Positions 1 through 5,723 of a stretch of DNA of 6,763 nt are shown here, one piece after another. The position numbers and the translations under genes were made by a program. The stretch is taken from positions 1 through 6,763 of the forward strand of contig JAGWZT010000109.1 in NCBI GenBank assembly GCA_018971925.1, in the 5' to 3' direction. Each line of letters begins with the position of its first letter. Position 1 is the stretch's first letter. The DNA comes from Lysobacteraceae bacterium. GTDB taxonomy: Bacteria; Pseudomonadota; Gammaproteobacteria; Xanthomonadales; Rhodanobacteraceae. The notes beneath the pieces are model-generated. The model saw nothing but the letters and a program-made list of their open reading frames with translations, was not told the DNA's origin and searched no databases.

Positions 1-811
1 CCCAGCCACCCCACAGCAGGCGTCCCGCATCGGCAAACGGCGCTTGCGACCGCGCGAGTTCGGACGCAGGCAGCAAGCCCATCACCACGGTGGTGCATAC
101 GATGTAGAGCGCCGCCGCGATCGCGGTGCCGAGCAGCGTGGCGCGTGGGATGGTCTTTTCGGGATCGCGCACGTGGCCGGCGGGGATGGTAGCGCACTCC
201 ACACCGATGAACGCGAACAGCGTGGCCGTGACGCAGATGTTGATCGCTCCCAGCGGCGAACCGGCATCCGGCCCCGGCACCAGCAGGTGCGGATCGAAGC
301 GTGTGAATCCGAACAACGCCAACGCCAGCAGTGGCAGGATCTTCAGGATCGTCGTCGCCACCTGCATGGTCCCCGCGCTGCGGATGCCGGCGATATTGAC
401 CGCAACCAGCACCCACACCGCGGCCATCGCGGTCAGCGCACCGTACAGGGGTTGCGCACCGAGCGCGGGAATGAACGCCGACATGTAACTCGCGAATGCG
501 ACGGCGATGGTCGCGTTGCCGCCGACCAGTGCGATCCAGTACACCCATGCGACCAGGAAGCCGACGCAGTCGCCGAACGCCTCGCGGCTGTACGCATACG
601 GACCGCCCGCGCGCGGTGCGCGTTGCGCGAGACGAAAGAATACGCCCGCCAACAGCAGCGCACCGATCGCGCTGATCACCCACCCGAGCAGGCTGTAGCC
701 GCCATAGGGCGCGAGCGAAGCAGGCAGCAGGAACACACCCGAGCCGATCATGTTGCCCAGCACCAGCGTGGTCGCGATGCCAAGCCCGATCTGTCGCTTC
801 GACACATTCAT
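1..811 (-). CDS. APC-superfamily amino-acid permease, AdiC-like (partial, C-terminus outside window)
   Basis: The minus-strand frame opens with ATG at 811-809 and stays open to the window edge, giving 270 residues of an inner-membrane amino-acid transporter. The start MNVSKRQIGLGIATTLVLGN is followed by MIGSGVFLLPASLAPYGG, which matches TM1 of the arginine:agmatine antiporter AdiC; its GSG (residues 23-25) is the unwound helix region that holds the substrate carboxylate in this family. Further matches are GGPYAYSREAFG (69-80), VYWIALVGGN (90-99) and TLFAFIGVE (197-205). About seven hydrophobic segments are visible (near 8-33, 40-60, 83-108, 122-142, 150-168, 188-212, 225-247), as expected for the first part of a 12-TM protein. 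The AdiC gate Trp202 position is Phe199 here, while Glu208 is kept as Glu205, so AdiC-like fold is well supported but the substrate is not. A GAGGGGG Shine-Dalgarno (816-822) lies four bases upstream of the ATG. The gene is divergent from a dimethylarginine hydrolase, so arginine or a methylated arginine is a reasonable but unproven substrate. Confidence 0.9.
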   Translation of the reverse strand, partial: MNVSKRQIGLGIATTLVLGNMIGSGVFLLPASLAPYGGYSLLGWVISAIGALLLAGVFFRLAQRAPRAGGPYAYSREAFGDCVGFLVAWVYWIALVGGNATIAVAFASYMSAFIPALGAQPLYGALTAMAAVWVLVAVNIAGIRSAGTMQVATTILKILPLLALALFGFTRFDPHLLVPGPDAGSPLGAINICVTATLFAFIGVECATIPAGHVRDPEKTIPRATLLGTAIAAALYIVCTTVVMGLLPASELARSQAPFADAGRLLWGGW

Positions 812-843
812 GGCGCCCCCTCGCGGGCTGGAACGGCCGCGCG

Positions 844-849
844 ATTGTA
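844..849 (-). promoter_or_regulatory. Candidate -10 box for the permease
   Basis: On the minus strand TACAAT (5 of 6 to TATAAT) lies 32 bases upstream of the permease ATG, inside the 101-base divergent intergenic region 812-912. No good -35 hexamer sits at 16-18 bases spacing (CTGTTG or CCTGTT only), so this is a weak call. I found no convincing sigma-70 promoter for the divergent DDAH gene on the plus strand. Confidence 0.35.
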
Positions 850-912
850 CGCTGGCTGCCGGTTGCAACAGGCGGTTATGCTGGCACTCGTGCCCGTAGC
901 CAGGAGGCGGCC

Positions 913-1680
913 ATGACCCGCATCGCCATCACGCGCGCCGTCAGCCGTGCGCTCCAGCGCTGCGAGCTGACCCACAGACCGCGTCGTCCGGTGGACCTGG
1001 CGCTGGCGTGCAGCCAGCACGCCACTTACGAACAGACGCTGCGGGATGCGGGTTGCGAGGTGCGGCAGCTTCCGGAACAACCGGACCATCCGGATTCCGT
1101 GTTCGTGGAAGATACGGCGGTCGTGCTGGACGAAGTGGCCGTGATCACGCGGCCGGGCGCGCAGTCGCGGCGCGGCGAGGTGGAATCGATGGCCGTGGCC
1201 CTGGAGGGATTGCGCGAAATCGTGCGCATCGATCCGCCGGGCACGCTGGACGGCGGCGACGTGCTGCAACTGGATCGAACACTGTACGTCGGCGCTTCCG
1301 CGCGCAGCAGCGCGGAAGGCATCGCGCAATTGGGGCGTCTGCTGGCGCCGTTCGGTTACCGCGTGGTCGCGGTGCCGTTGCAGGGCTGCCTGCACCTCAA
1401 GAGCGCCGTGACCCAGGTGGCACCCGGCGGGCTGCTGCTGAATCCCGGTTGGGTGGACGCTCGCTGTTTTCCGGGCTGGGAGCCGATCGCAATCGACGCC
1501 GCCGAGCCGCACGCCGCGAACGCGTTGCGCGTCGGCGGCGCGGTGATCTATCCGGCTTCGTGTCCCCGCACGGCGGATGCACTGCGCAAACTCGGCATCG
1601 ACGTCCGCAGCGTGGACATGTCGGAAATGGAAAAGGCCGAGGGCGCCGTCACCTGCTGCAGCGTAATCGTGCCCACCTGA
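913..1680 (+). CDS. ddaH: N(G),N(G)-dimethylarginine dimethylaminohydrolase (DDAH)
   Basis: This 255-residue cytosolic enzyme of the guanidino-group-modifying (pentein fold) superfamily should hydrolyse asymmetric dimethylarginine or monomethylarginine to citrulline plus dimethylamine or methylamine. Family blocks occur in order: DSVFVEDTAVV (61-71, substrate guanidinium binding), ITRPGAQSRRGEVE (78-91), GTLDGGDVL (110-118), LHLKSAV (160-166) and GAVTCCSVIV (244-253). The predicted triad is Asp113, His161 and Cys248. The acid is Asp in a TLDGGDV context as in mammalian DDAH; from memory the Pseudomonas aeruginosa enzyme has Glu there. Length fits the bacterial DDAH size of about 254 residues. 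The start is supported by AGGAGG at 902-907, five bases before the ATG. A second Cys (249) directly follows the catalytic one. The gene is divergent from an AdiC-like permease, which could supply substrate. Arginine deiminase is less likely: that enzyme is about 400 residues. Fold and triad are clear; substrate choice between methylated arginines and a related guanidino compound is inferred. Confidence 0.88.
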   Translation: MTRIAITRAVSRALQRCELTHRPRRPVDLALACSQHATYEQTLRDAGCEVRQLPEQPDHPDSVFVEDTAVVLDEVAVITRPGAQSRRGEVESMAVALEGLREIVRIDPPGTLDGGDVLQLDRTLYVGASARSSAEGIAQLGRLLAPFGYRVVAVPLQGCLHLKSAVTQVAPGGLLLNPGWVDARCFPGWEPIAIDAAEPHAANALRVGGAVIYPASCPRTADALRKLGIDVRSVDMSEMEKAEGAVTCCSVIVPT

Positions 1681-1683
1681 CCG

Positions 1684-1709
1684 CCCGCCGGGGCGCTTGC
1701 GCCCGCGGG
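1684..1709 (+). terminator. GC-rich hairpin after DDAH, possible terminator
   Basis: GGGCG (1691-1695) pairs with CGCCC (1700-1704) around a CTTG loop, and the stem continues as C1689-G1705 and CCCG (1684-1687) with CGGG (1706-1709) after single-base bulges at 1690 and 1688. It starts three bases after the DDAH stop and lies in the 72-base gap before the response regulator. No T-tract follows, so it is not a classical intrinsic terminator; it could instead be a 3'-end stabilising stem or attenuate read-through. Confidence 0.4.
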
Positions 1710-1752
1710 TGGAGCGGCCGACACTATGCGGGCACTCGTCCGGGGGAACAGG

Positions 1753-2592
1753 ATGCCGGTTTTCGACCTATTCAAGCGGTTGGTGGGAACGAATGCGCCC
1801 GTCGGCGAACGCCGCGGCGATGAGCGCGTCCGCGCGTCGCTGGGCGCACGGGTACTGGTGGTGGATGATTCCGCCACCATTCGTGCCGTGCTGGGCAAGA
1901 TGCTCGCGCAGGACAGCTATGAGGTGCTGGTGGCCGCGGACGGCGAAAGCGCGGTCACGCTGGCACAGGCGCAGCTTCCCGACCTGATCTTCCTCGACAT
2001 CGTGCTGCCCGGCATGTCGGGCTTCGCGGTGCTGCGCGCGCTGCGCCGCGACGGCCGCACCCGCACCACGCCGATCATCATGATGAGCGGCAACCAGCAG
2101 GCAACGGAGCAGTTCTACGTGCAGCGATTCGGCGCCGACGGGTTCGTCAAGAAGCCGTTCGGTCGCGTCGACGTTTTCCATGCGATCCGCTCGCTGGTGC
2201 AGGCCGGACGCATGCCCGGACGGCTCGAGACCGTGCCGGTGGATGTCATTCCGGAAGGCATGACGCAAGAAGAATGGAACGCCATTCCGGACATTGGCAT
2301 GCCGGACGAGGCGCACATGACTCCCGCGGCTGCTGCGGAACCCTCGCCTGGGCCTGCGCCCGTAACCCCCGCGGCCGGCGCGCAGACGACGCCGCGCACC
2401 GACGCGCCAGCCCACACTTGGTCGGTGCCCGCGGCCAGTGGCGCAATGCGGCCGTCGATCGGCAGTGGCGTGCAGGGCGCGATGGGCAGCGGGTCGGCAC
2501 CGCTGGTGGTGCACGTCAGCGAACCACGGTCAGTTCCGGCGACCGGCCCGGAACCTGACGCTGCGCCTGCGCGGGGCGAATCTCACCGCTGA
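1753..2592 (+). CDS. CheY-like response regulator with long Pro/Ala-rich C-terminal tail
   Basis: The protein has 279 residues from the chosen ATG. A short amphipathic N-terminus (MPVFDLFKRLVG) and a basic linker lead into a receiver domain at about 33-150. Acidic-pocket residues are Asp38-Asp39 (VLVVDDSATIR), the phosphoacceptor is Asp82 (FLDIVLPGMSG), the switch Ser is Ser112 (MMSGN) and the conserved Lys is Lys134 (KKPF). After the receiver comes a conserved-looking stretch (VIPEGMTQEEWNAIPD, 165-180), then about 95 residues rich in Pro, Ala, Gly and Thr with no recognisable DNA-binding or enzymatic domain. It is therefore a single-domain regulator, resembling CheY, PilG or PilH in the receiver only, probably acting by protein contact. 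An in-frame ATG at 1726 would add nine residues but has a poor ribosome site; GGGGGAACAGG directly precedes the 1753 ATG. No histidine kinase is adjacent, so its partner is unknown. It follows DDAH in the same direction after a hairpin and converges on mutS. Confidence 0.88.
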   Translation: MPVFDLFKRLVGTNAPVGERRGDERVRASLGARVLVVDDSATIRAVLGKMLAQDSYEVLVAADGESAVTLAQAQLPDLIFLDIVLPGMSGFAVLRALRRDGRTRTTPIIMMSGNQQATEQFYVQRFGADGFVKKPFGRVDVFHAIRSLVQAGRMPGRLETVPVDVIPEGMTQEEWNAIPDIGMPDEAHMTPAAAAEPSPGPAPVTPAAGAQTTPRTDAPAHTWSVPAASGAMRPSIGSGVQGAMGSGSAPLVVHVSEPRSVPATGPEPDAAPARGESHR

Positions 2593-2758
2593 TCCGGCGG
2601 TCGTCGTCAATCCGGATTGCCGAAGCGTTTGCGCAGGCGGCGCAGCGCGTCCAGCGCTTCGCGCAGTCGAAGCCGTCGGGTTTACACGATGCCTGTGGCA
2701 TCTCGTGCAATGGCTGAGGTGAGGCAGGGGCGCCGATCGGATGGACCGCCACGGGTAG
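2593..2758. other. Convergent intergenic region without a supported gene
   Basis: This 166-base gap separates the stop of the response regulator (plus) from the stop of mutS (minus). It contains AATCCGGATT, a perfect 10-base palindrome at 2610-2619, and the hairpin described at 2685-2707. On the minus strand, 2681-2607 is open for 24 codons without a start and ends REALDALRRLRKRFGNPD-stop; this resembles the MutS C-terminal REALEALYRVKS weakly and is discussed as a finding. I see no complete gene here. Confidence 0.6.
2685..2707. terminator. Hairpin between convergent genes, possible bidirectional terminator
   Basis: GATGCC (2688-2693) and GGCATC (2697-2702) form a perfect 6-bp stem around TGT, extended by CAC (2685-2687) with GTG (2705-2707) after a two-base bulge. 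It sits 92 bases after the response-regulator stop and 52 bases after the mutS stop. Neither side carries a run of T, so terminator function is inferred mainly from position. Confidence 0.35.
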
Positions 2759-5407
2759 TTATTCGATCAGCGATTTCACGCGGTAGAGGGCCTCGAGGGC
2801 TTCGCGCGGCGTCAATGCATCAGGATCGAGTGCGCGCACTGCATCGACGAGGGTTTCGAGTCGCGGATCGGGCCGCGGCGCGGCGAACAGGTCCGATTGC
2901 TGAGACGCGGTGCCGTTTGCGGGCTGCCCGTTCGGGCCGCTGCCCGGTGCGCCGCGTTCGAGTTCGGCCAGCGTTTGTTTCGCATCCGCGATCACGGCTT
3001 TCGGCAGGCCGGCCAGCGCGGCCACCTGGAGCCCGAAGCTGCGGTTGGCGGGGCCTTCCTTCACCGCGTGCATGAACACCAGTTGCTCGCCCTGTTTTGC
3101 ATCGTGGTATTCGACCGCGTCGAGGTGCACGTTGGCGATGGAATCAAACTGCGATGCGAGCTTGGTGAGTTCGAAGTAGTGCGTCGCGAACAGCGTGAAG
3201 GCGCGGTTCACCGTGGCGAGGTGCACCGCCGCCGCGCGCGCGAGTGCAAGCCCGTCGTAGGTGGACGTGCCGCGCCCGACCTCGTCCATCAGCACCAGCG
3301 ACTTCTCGGTCGCGTTGTGCAGGATGTTGGCGGTCTCGCTCATCTCGACCATGAAGGTCGATTGGCCGCGCGCCAGATCGTCGCCGGCCCCGATGCGGGT
3401 GAAAATGCGGTCGATCGGGCCGATGATTGCCGATGTCGCGGGCACGTAGCTGCCGATGTGCGCAAGCAGCACGATCAGCGCGTTCTGGCGCATGTAGGTG
3501 CTCTTGCCGCCCATGTTGGGACCGGTGATTACCAGCATCCTGCGCGCGTCGTCCAGCGCGAGGTCGTTCGGCTCGAACGGCTCGGTGCGCACCGCTTCCA
3601 CCACCGGATGCCGTCCGCGCGAGATCGTGATGCAGGCATCGTCCGCCAGTTGCGGGCGCGACCAGTTCAGCGCGTCCGCGCGCTCGGCCAGCGCGGCCAG
3701 TACGTCGAGTTCCGCAAGCGATTGCGCGGCCTGTTTCAGCGGCGCAAGTTTTTCGACCAGCGCATCCAGTACACCGTCGTACAGCGCTCGCTCGCGCATC
3801 AGCGCGCGTTCCCTGGCCGACAGCACCTTGTCTTCGAAGGCTTTCAGTTCCTCGGTGATGTAGCGCTCGGCGTTCTTGGTGGTCTGGCGGCGCGTGTAGT
3901 GCGCGGGTGCCTTGTCGGCCTGCGCCTTGCCGAACTCGATGTAGTAGCCATGCACGCGGTTGTAGCCGACTTTCAGCGTGGCGATACCGGTCGCGGCGCG
4001 TTCGCGGGCTTCGAGTTCGACCAGGTACTGGTCGGCATGCGTGGAAAGCGTGCGCAGTTCGTCGAGCTCGGCGTCGTAGCCGTCGGCGATGGCGCCACCT
4101 TCGCGCAGCAGGGCAGGCGGGCGTTCCACGATGGCGGATTGCAGCAGGCGCACGGTGTCGGCGTGCTCGCCGAGCCGTTGGATCAACTGATGCAACAACG
4201 GAGTTGCTTCGCGAAAAGTCCGGCCATGGACGGCCGGTTCTTGATCTTCGCGATCAGGGATGATCGCATGAGCAATGCCCGGCGCTGCGGCGAGGCCATC
4301 ACGCAGGGTGGCGAGGTCACGCGGGCGCGCCGAACGCAGCGCCACGCGCGCGAGGATGCGTTCGAGGTCTCCGATGCCACGCAGCTTTTCGCGCAAGCTC
4401 GCGAGTGCGCCGGATTCGATCAATGCGGTGACGGACTGGTGGCGCAGACGCAATGTCGCGTGATCGCGCAGCGGGCGATGCAGCCAGCGCCGCAGCGCGC
4501 GCGCACCCATCGGCGTGATGGTCGAATCGAGTACGCCGAGCACGGTGTAGCGCACGTCGCCCGAGGGATGCGTGTCGAGCTCGAGGTTGCGGCGCGTGGC
4601 CGCGTCCATCGCCACGGTTTCGTCGGCTGATTCGACCGCAAGGCCGGTCAGGTGCGGCAACGCGGCTTTCTGCGTTTCCTGCAGATAGCCGAGCAGGCAG
4701 CCCGCCGCCGCGACCGCCAGCGGTACGCTGTCGGCGCCGAAGCCCGACAAATCGCGGGTACCGAAGAAGCGCGCCAGTTCGTGGCGGGCGCTGGTTTCAT
4801 CGAAATGCCATGGCGGGCGCTTGCGCAAGCCGTTCAACGTTGCGACGGATTGCGGCCACGCCACATCTTCGCCCACCAATGTCTCGGCAGGCGCGAGCCG
4901 CGCGAGTTCGGCTGCGAGTGCGTCGGCGTCGACGGCTTCACTCAACATAAAGCGCCCGCCGGCGAGATCCACCCACGCGAGGCCGAAGCCCGATTGTCCC
5001 GCCGCGATCGCGAGCAGCAGGTTGTCGCGGCGTTCCGGCAGCAGCGCCTCGTCGGTCAGCGTGCCGGGCGTGACCACCCGCACGACCTTGCGCTCCATCG
5101 GCCCCTTGCCATCCGGATCGCCGATCTGCTCGCAGATCGCGGCCGATTCGCCAGCGCGCACCAGTTTGGCGAGGTACGCCTCCACCGCGTGGTACGGCAC
5201 GCCCGCCATCGGGATCGGTGCGCCGGCCGATTCGCCGCGCTGGGTCAACGTGATGTCGAGCAGTCGCGCCGCCTTGCGCGCGTCGTCGTAGAACAGCTCG
5301 TAGAAATCGCCCATCCGGAACAGCAGCAGGGTGTCCGGGTACTCGGCCTTCGCGGCAAAATACTGGCGCATCAGCGGCGTGTGGCGGGCGAGGTCGGCCT
5401 GGTCCAT
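2759..5407 (-). CDS. mutS: DNA mismatch repair protein MutS
   Basis: MutS is the cytosolic mismatch-binding ATPase that recruits MutL. From ATG 5407-5405 it has 882 residues. The N-terminal mismatch domain carries the Phe-X-Glu wedge at Phe35-Tyr36-Glu37 (FRMGDFYELF). A connector domain follows, then the core/lever and clamp (ATLKVGYNRVHGYYIE, TKNAERYITEELK), then the ATPase with Walker A GPNMGGKS (629-636), the ARGQSTFMVEM motif, Walker B LVLMDE (704-709) and FATHYFE (740-746). Near the C-terminus QSDLF (837-841) fits the beta-clamp-binding consensus, and REALEAL near 868-874 matches the usual dimerisation end. All key residues are intact. Oddity: relative to xanthomonad and E. coli MutS, about 15 extra residues lie near 382-396 in the lever domain and coincide with a palindromic insert. 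The open frame extends upstream to a GTG at 5470 and an ATG at 5446, but MDQADLARHTPLMRQYF aligns with the start of homologues and a possible promoter lies over the upstream part; no good Shine-Dalgarno precedes 5407, so the start is likely but not certain. Confidence 0.97.
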   Translation of the reverse strand: MDQADLARHTPLMRQYFAAKAEYPDTLLLFRMGDFYELFYDDARKAARLLDITLTQRGESAGAPIPMAGVPYHAVEAYLAKLVRAGESAAICEQIGDPDGKGPMERKVVRVVTPGTLTDEALLPERRDNLLLAIAAGQSGFGLAWVDLAGGRFMLSEAVDADALAAELARLAPAETLVGEDVAWPQSVATLNGLRKRPPWHFDETSARHELARFFGTRDLSGFGADSVPLAVAAAGCLLGYLQETQKAALPHLTGLAVESADETVAMDAATRRNLELDTHPSGDVRYTVLGVLDSTITPMGARALRRWLHRPLRDHATLRLRHQSVTALIESGALASLREKLRGIGDLERILARVALRSARPRDLATLRDGLAAAPGIAHAIIPDREDQEPAVHGRTFREATPLLHQLIQRLGEHADTVRLLQSAIVERPPALLREGGAIADGYDAELDELRTLSTHADQYLVELEARERAATGIATLKVGYNRVHGYYIEFGKAQADKAPAHYTRRQTTKNAERYITEELKAFEDKVLSARERALMRERALYDGVLDALVEKLAPLKQAAQSLAELDVLAALAERADALNWSRPQLADDACITISRGRHPVVEAVRTEPFEPNDLALDDARRMLVITGPNMGGKSTYMRQNALIVLLAHIGSYVPATSAIIGPIDRIFTRIGAGDDLARGQSTFMVEMSETANILHNATEKSLVLMDEVGRGTSTYDGLALARAAAVHLATVNRAFTLFATHYFELTKLASQFDSIANVHLDAVEYHDAKQGEQLVFMHAVKEGPANRSFGLQVAALAGLPKAVIADAKQTLAELERGAPGSGPNGQPANGTASQQSDLFAAPRPDPRLETLVDAVRALDPDALTPREALEALYRVKSLIE
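4207..4267. repeat. Palindromic element inserted in frame within mutS
   Basis: Two copies of CTTCGCGA (4207-4214 and 4246-4253) lie exactly 39 bases, or 13 codons, apart. Between them CCGGCC (4220-4225) and GGCCGG (4232-4237) form a perfect 6-bp inverted repeat around ATGGAC. Immediately to the right GCGATCA (4250-4256) and TGATCGC (4261-4267) form a second perfect hairpin around GGGA. The segment encodes MutS residues EDQEPAVHGRTFR, a stretch missing from MutS relatives I can recall. Taking out one 39-base unit restores a near-normal distance between the flanking conserved blocks (27 residues against 25). It looks like a small REP-type or palindromic insertion that kept the frame. Whether the true boundaries are the direct repeats or the whole 4207-4267 palindrome block cannot be settled here. 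Confidence 0.65.
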
Positions 5408-5436
5408 CGGGTGCGGCAGCGTCGTGGCAAGCGCGC

Positions 5437-5465
5437 AGTGTCGCATGCGCCGGCCTCGCGCCCAA
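5437..5465 (-). promoter_or_regulatory. Candidate sigma-70 promoter of mutS
   Basis: On the minus strand TTGGGC (5465-5460) and GACACT (5442-5437) are spaced 17 bases, with the -10 ending 29 bases before the preferred mutS ATG. The -35 matches TTG plus little else and the -10 matches only 3 of 6, as is common in GC-rich genomes, so this is weak. If real, it would exclude the upstream start codons at 5470 and 5446. Confidence 0.3.
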
Positions 5466-5506
5466 GCCACCGGCGCTGTCGGTAGTGTGTTGGGGACCCG
5501 TTCGTT

Positions 5507-5523
5507 CCCGGATCACGTCCGGG
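5507..5523. repeat. Short perfect hairpin upstream of mutS
   Basis: CCCGGA (5507-5512) and TCCGGG (5518-5523) are perfect inverted repeats around a five-base loop. It lies about 100 bases upstream of the mutS start and about 200 bases upstream of phoB, next to the larger repeat array at 5537-5640. It may belong to that array or act as an operator; no specific regulator is recognised. Confidence 0.5.
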
Positions 5524-5536
5524 GCAGGCTCTGGGT

Positions 5537-5584
5537 GTAGCGCCGCAGGCGCGGAGTCGAAGGATGAACGGTGCCTCGACTCCG
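5537..5584. repeat. REP-like inverted repeat, unit 1
   Basis: A GTAG tetranucleotide (5537-5540) is followed at once by CGCC-GCA-GGCG (5541-5551) and then by CGGAGTCGA (5552-5560) and TCGACTCCG (5576-5584), a perfect 9-bp inverted repeat with a 15-base loop. GTAG followed by a stem-loop is typical of REP elements mobilised by RAYT (Y1 REP-associated) transposases in Stenotrophomonas and Pseudomonas. No transposase lies in this window. The assignment to that family is inferred from structure. Confidence 0.65.
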
Positions 5585-5640
5585 TTCGCTTTGCTCACGT
5601 AGCCTGTCCCGAGCTGGTCGAAGGGCTCGGTGCGAACGGA
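5581..5640. repeat. REP-like nested inverted repeat, unit 2
   Basis: The outer arms TCCGTTCG (5581-5588) and CGAACGGA (5633-5640) are perfect 8-bp inverted repeats. Nested inside, CCGAGC (5609-5614) and GCTCGG (5625-5630) pair around TGGTCGAAGG, and a second GTAG occurs at 5599-5602. Conceptual translation gives PELVEG on one strand and PSTSSGQA on the other, peptides that recur as spurious ORF fragments across many proteobacterial genomes because this DNA repeat is so widespread. It abuts unit 1 and ends 16 bases before the Pho box. Confidence 0.75.
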
Positions 5641-5656
5641 AACGAGGGCACCGGCG

Positions 5657-5674
5657 CCGTCACGGAAATGTAAC
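5657..5674 (+). promoter_or_regulatory. Probable Pho box upstream of phoB
   Basis: CCGTCACGGAAATGTAAC reads as two heptamers, CCGTCAC and ATGTAAC, separated by four bases, the geometry of the PhoB site CTGTCAT-N4-CTGT(M)A(Y). The first half matches 5 of 7 and the second 6 of 7. It lies 49 bases before the phoB ATG and just upstream of a good -10, where PhoB normally replaces the -35 contact. This suggests autoregulation of phoBR under phosphate limitation. The palindrome CGTTGCAACG (5674-5683) directly follows and may add another contact. Confidence 0.6.
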
Positions 5675-5687
5675 GTTGCAACGCTGC

Positions 5688-5693
5688 AATAAT
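5688..5693 (+). promoter_or_regulatory. Candidate -10 box of phoBR
   Basis: AATAAT matches TATAAT in 5 of 6 positions, 30 bases before the phoB start and 13 bases after the proposed Pho box. It is the most AT-rich point of the intergenic region. No consensus -35 is visible at the right distance, as expected for an activator-dependent promoter. Confidence 0.5.
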
Positions 5694-5723
5694 CCCGTCA
5701 CGCCACCGACACGGATCCTGAAT

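Noticed and set aside
845..882. Possible plus-strand promoter TTGTAC / TATGCT before DDAH
   Set aside because: The spacing of 26 bases is far too long for sigma-70, and the nearer TTGCAA (863-868) leaves only 8 bases.
44..916. A 290-codon plus-strand frame opposite the permease
   Set aside because: Its translation is low-complexity Arg/His/Gln-rich, while the minus strand encodes a clear AdiC-like membrane protein.
808..1512. A 234-codon minus-strand frame opposite DDAH
   Set aside because: No recognisable motif, overlaps the whole catalytic part of DDAH, and has the Arg/His composition of a shadow frame.
2897..4630. A 577-codon open frame on the plus strand opposite mutS
   Set aside because: It is antisense to a clearly conserved gene, its translation is Arg/Gly/His-rich with no family motif, and long antisense frames are expected in GC-rich DNA with strong third-position bias.
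5408..5470. Upstream extension of mutS to GTG 5470 or ATG 5446
   Set aside because: The extra residues do not resemble MutS N-termini and a possible -10/-35 pair overlaps them; kept as a minor uncertainty because the 5407 start has no clear ribosome site.
5571..5723. Upstream extension of phoB to a GTG at 5571
   Set aside because: The added 51 residues are encoded by REP repeat and promoter DNA, are Arg-rich, and PhoB homologues begin at the 5724 methionine.
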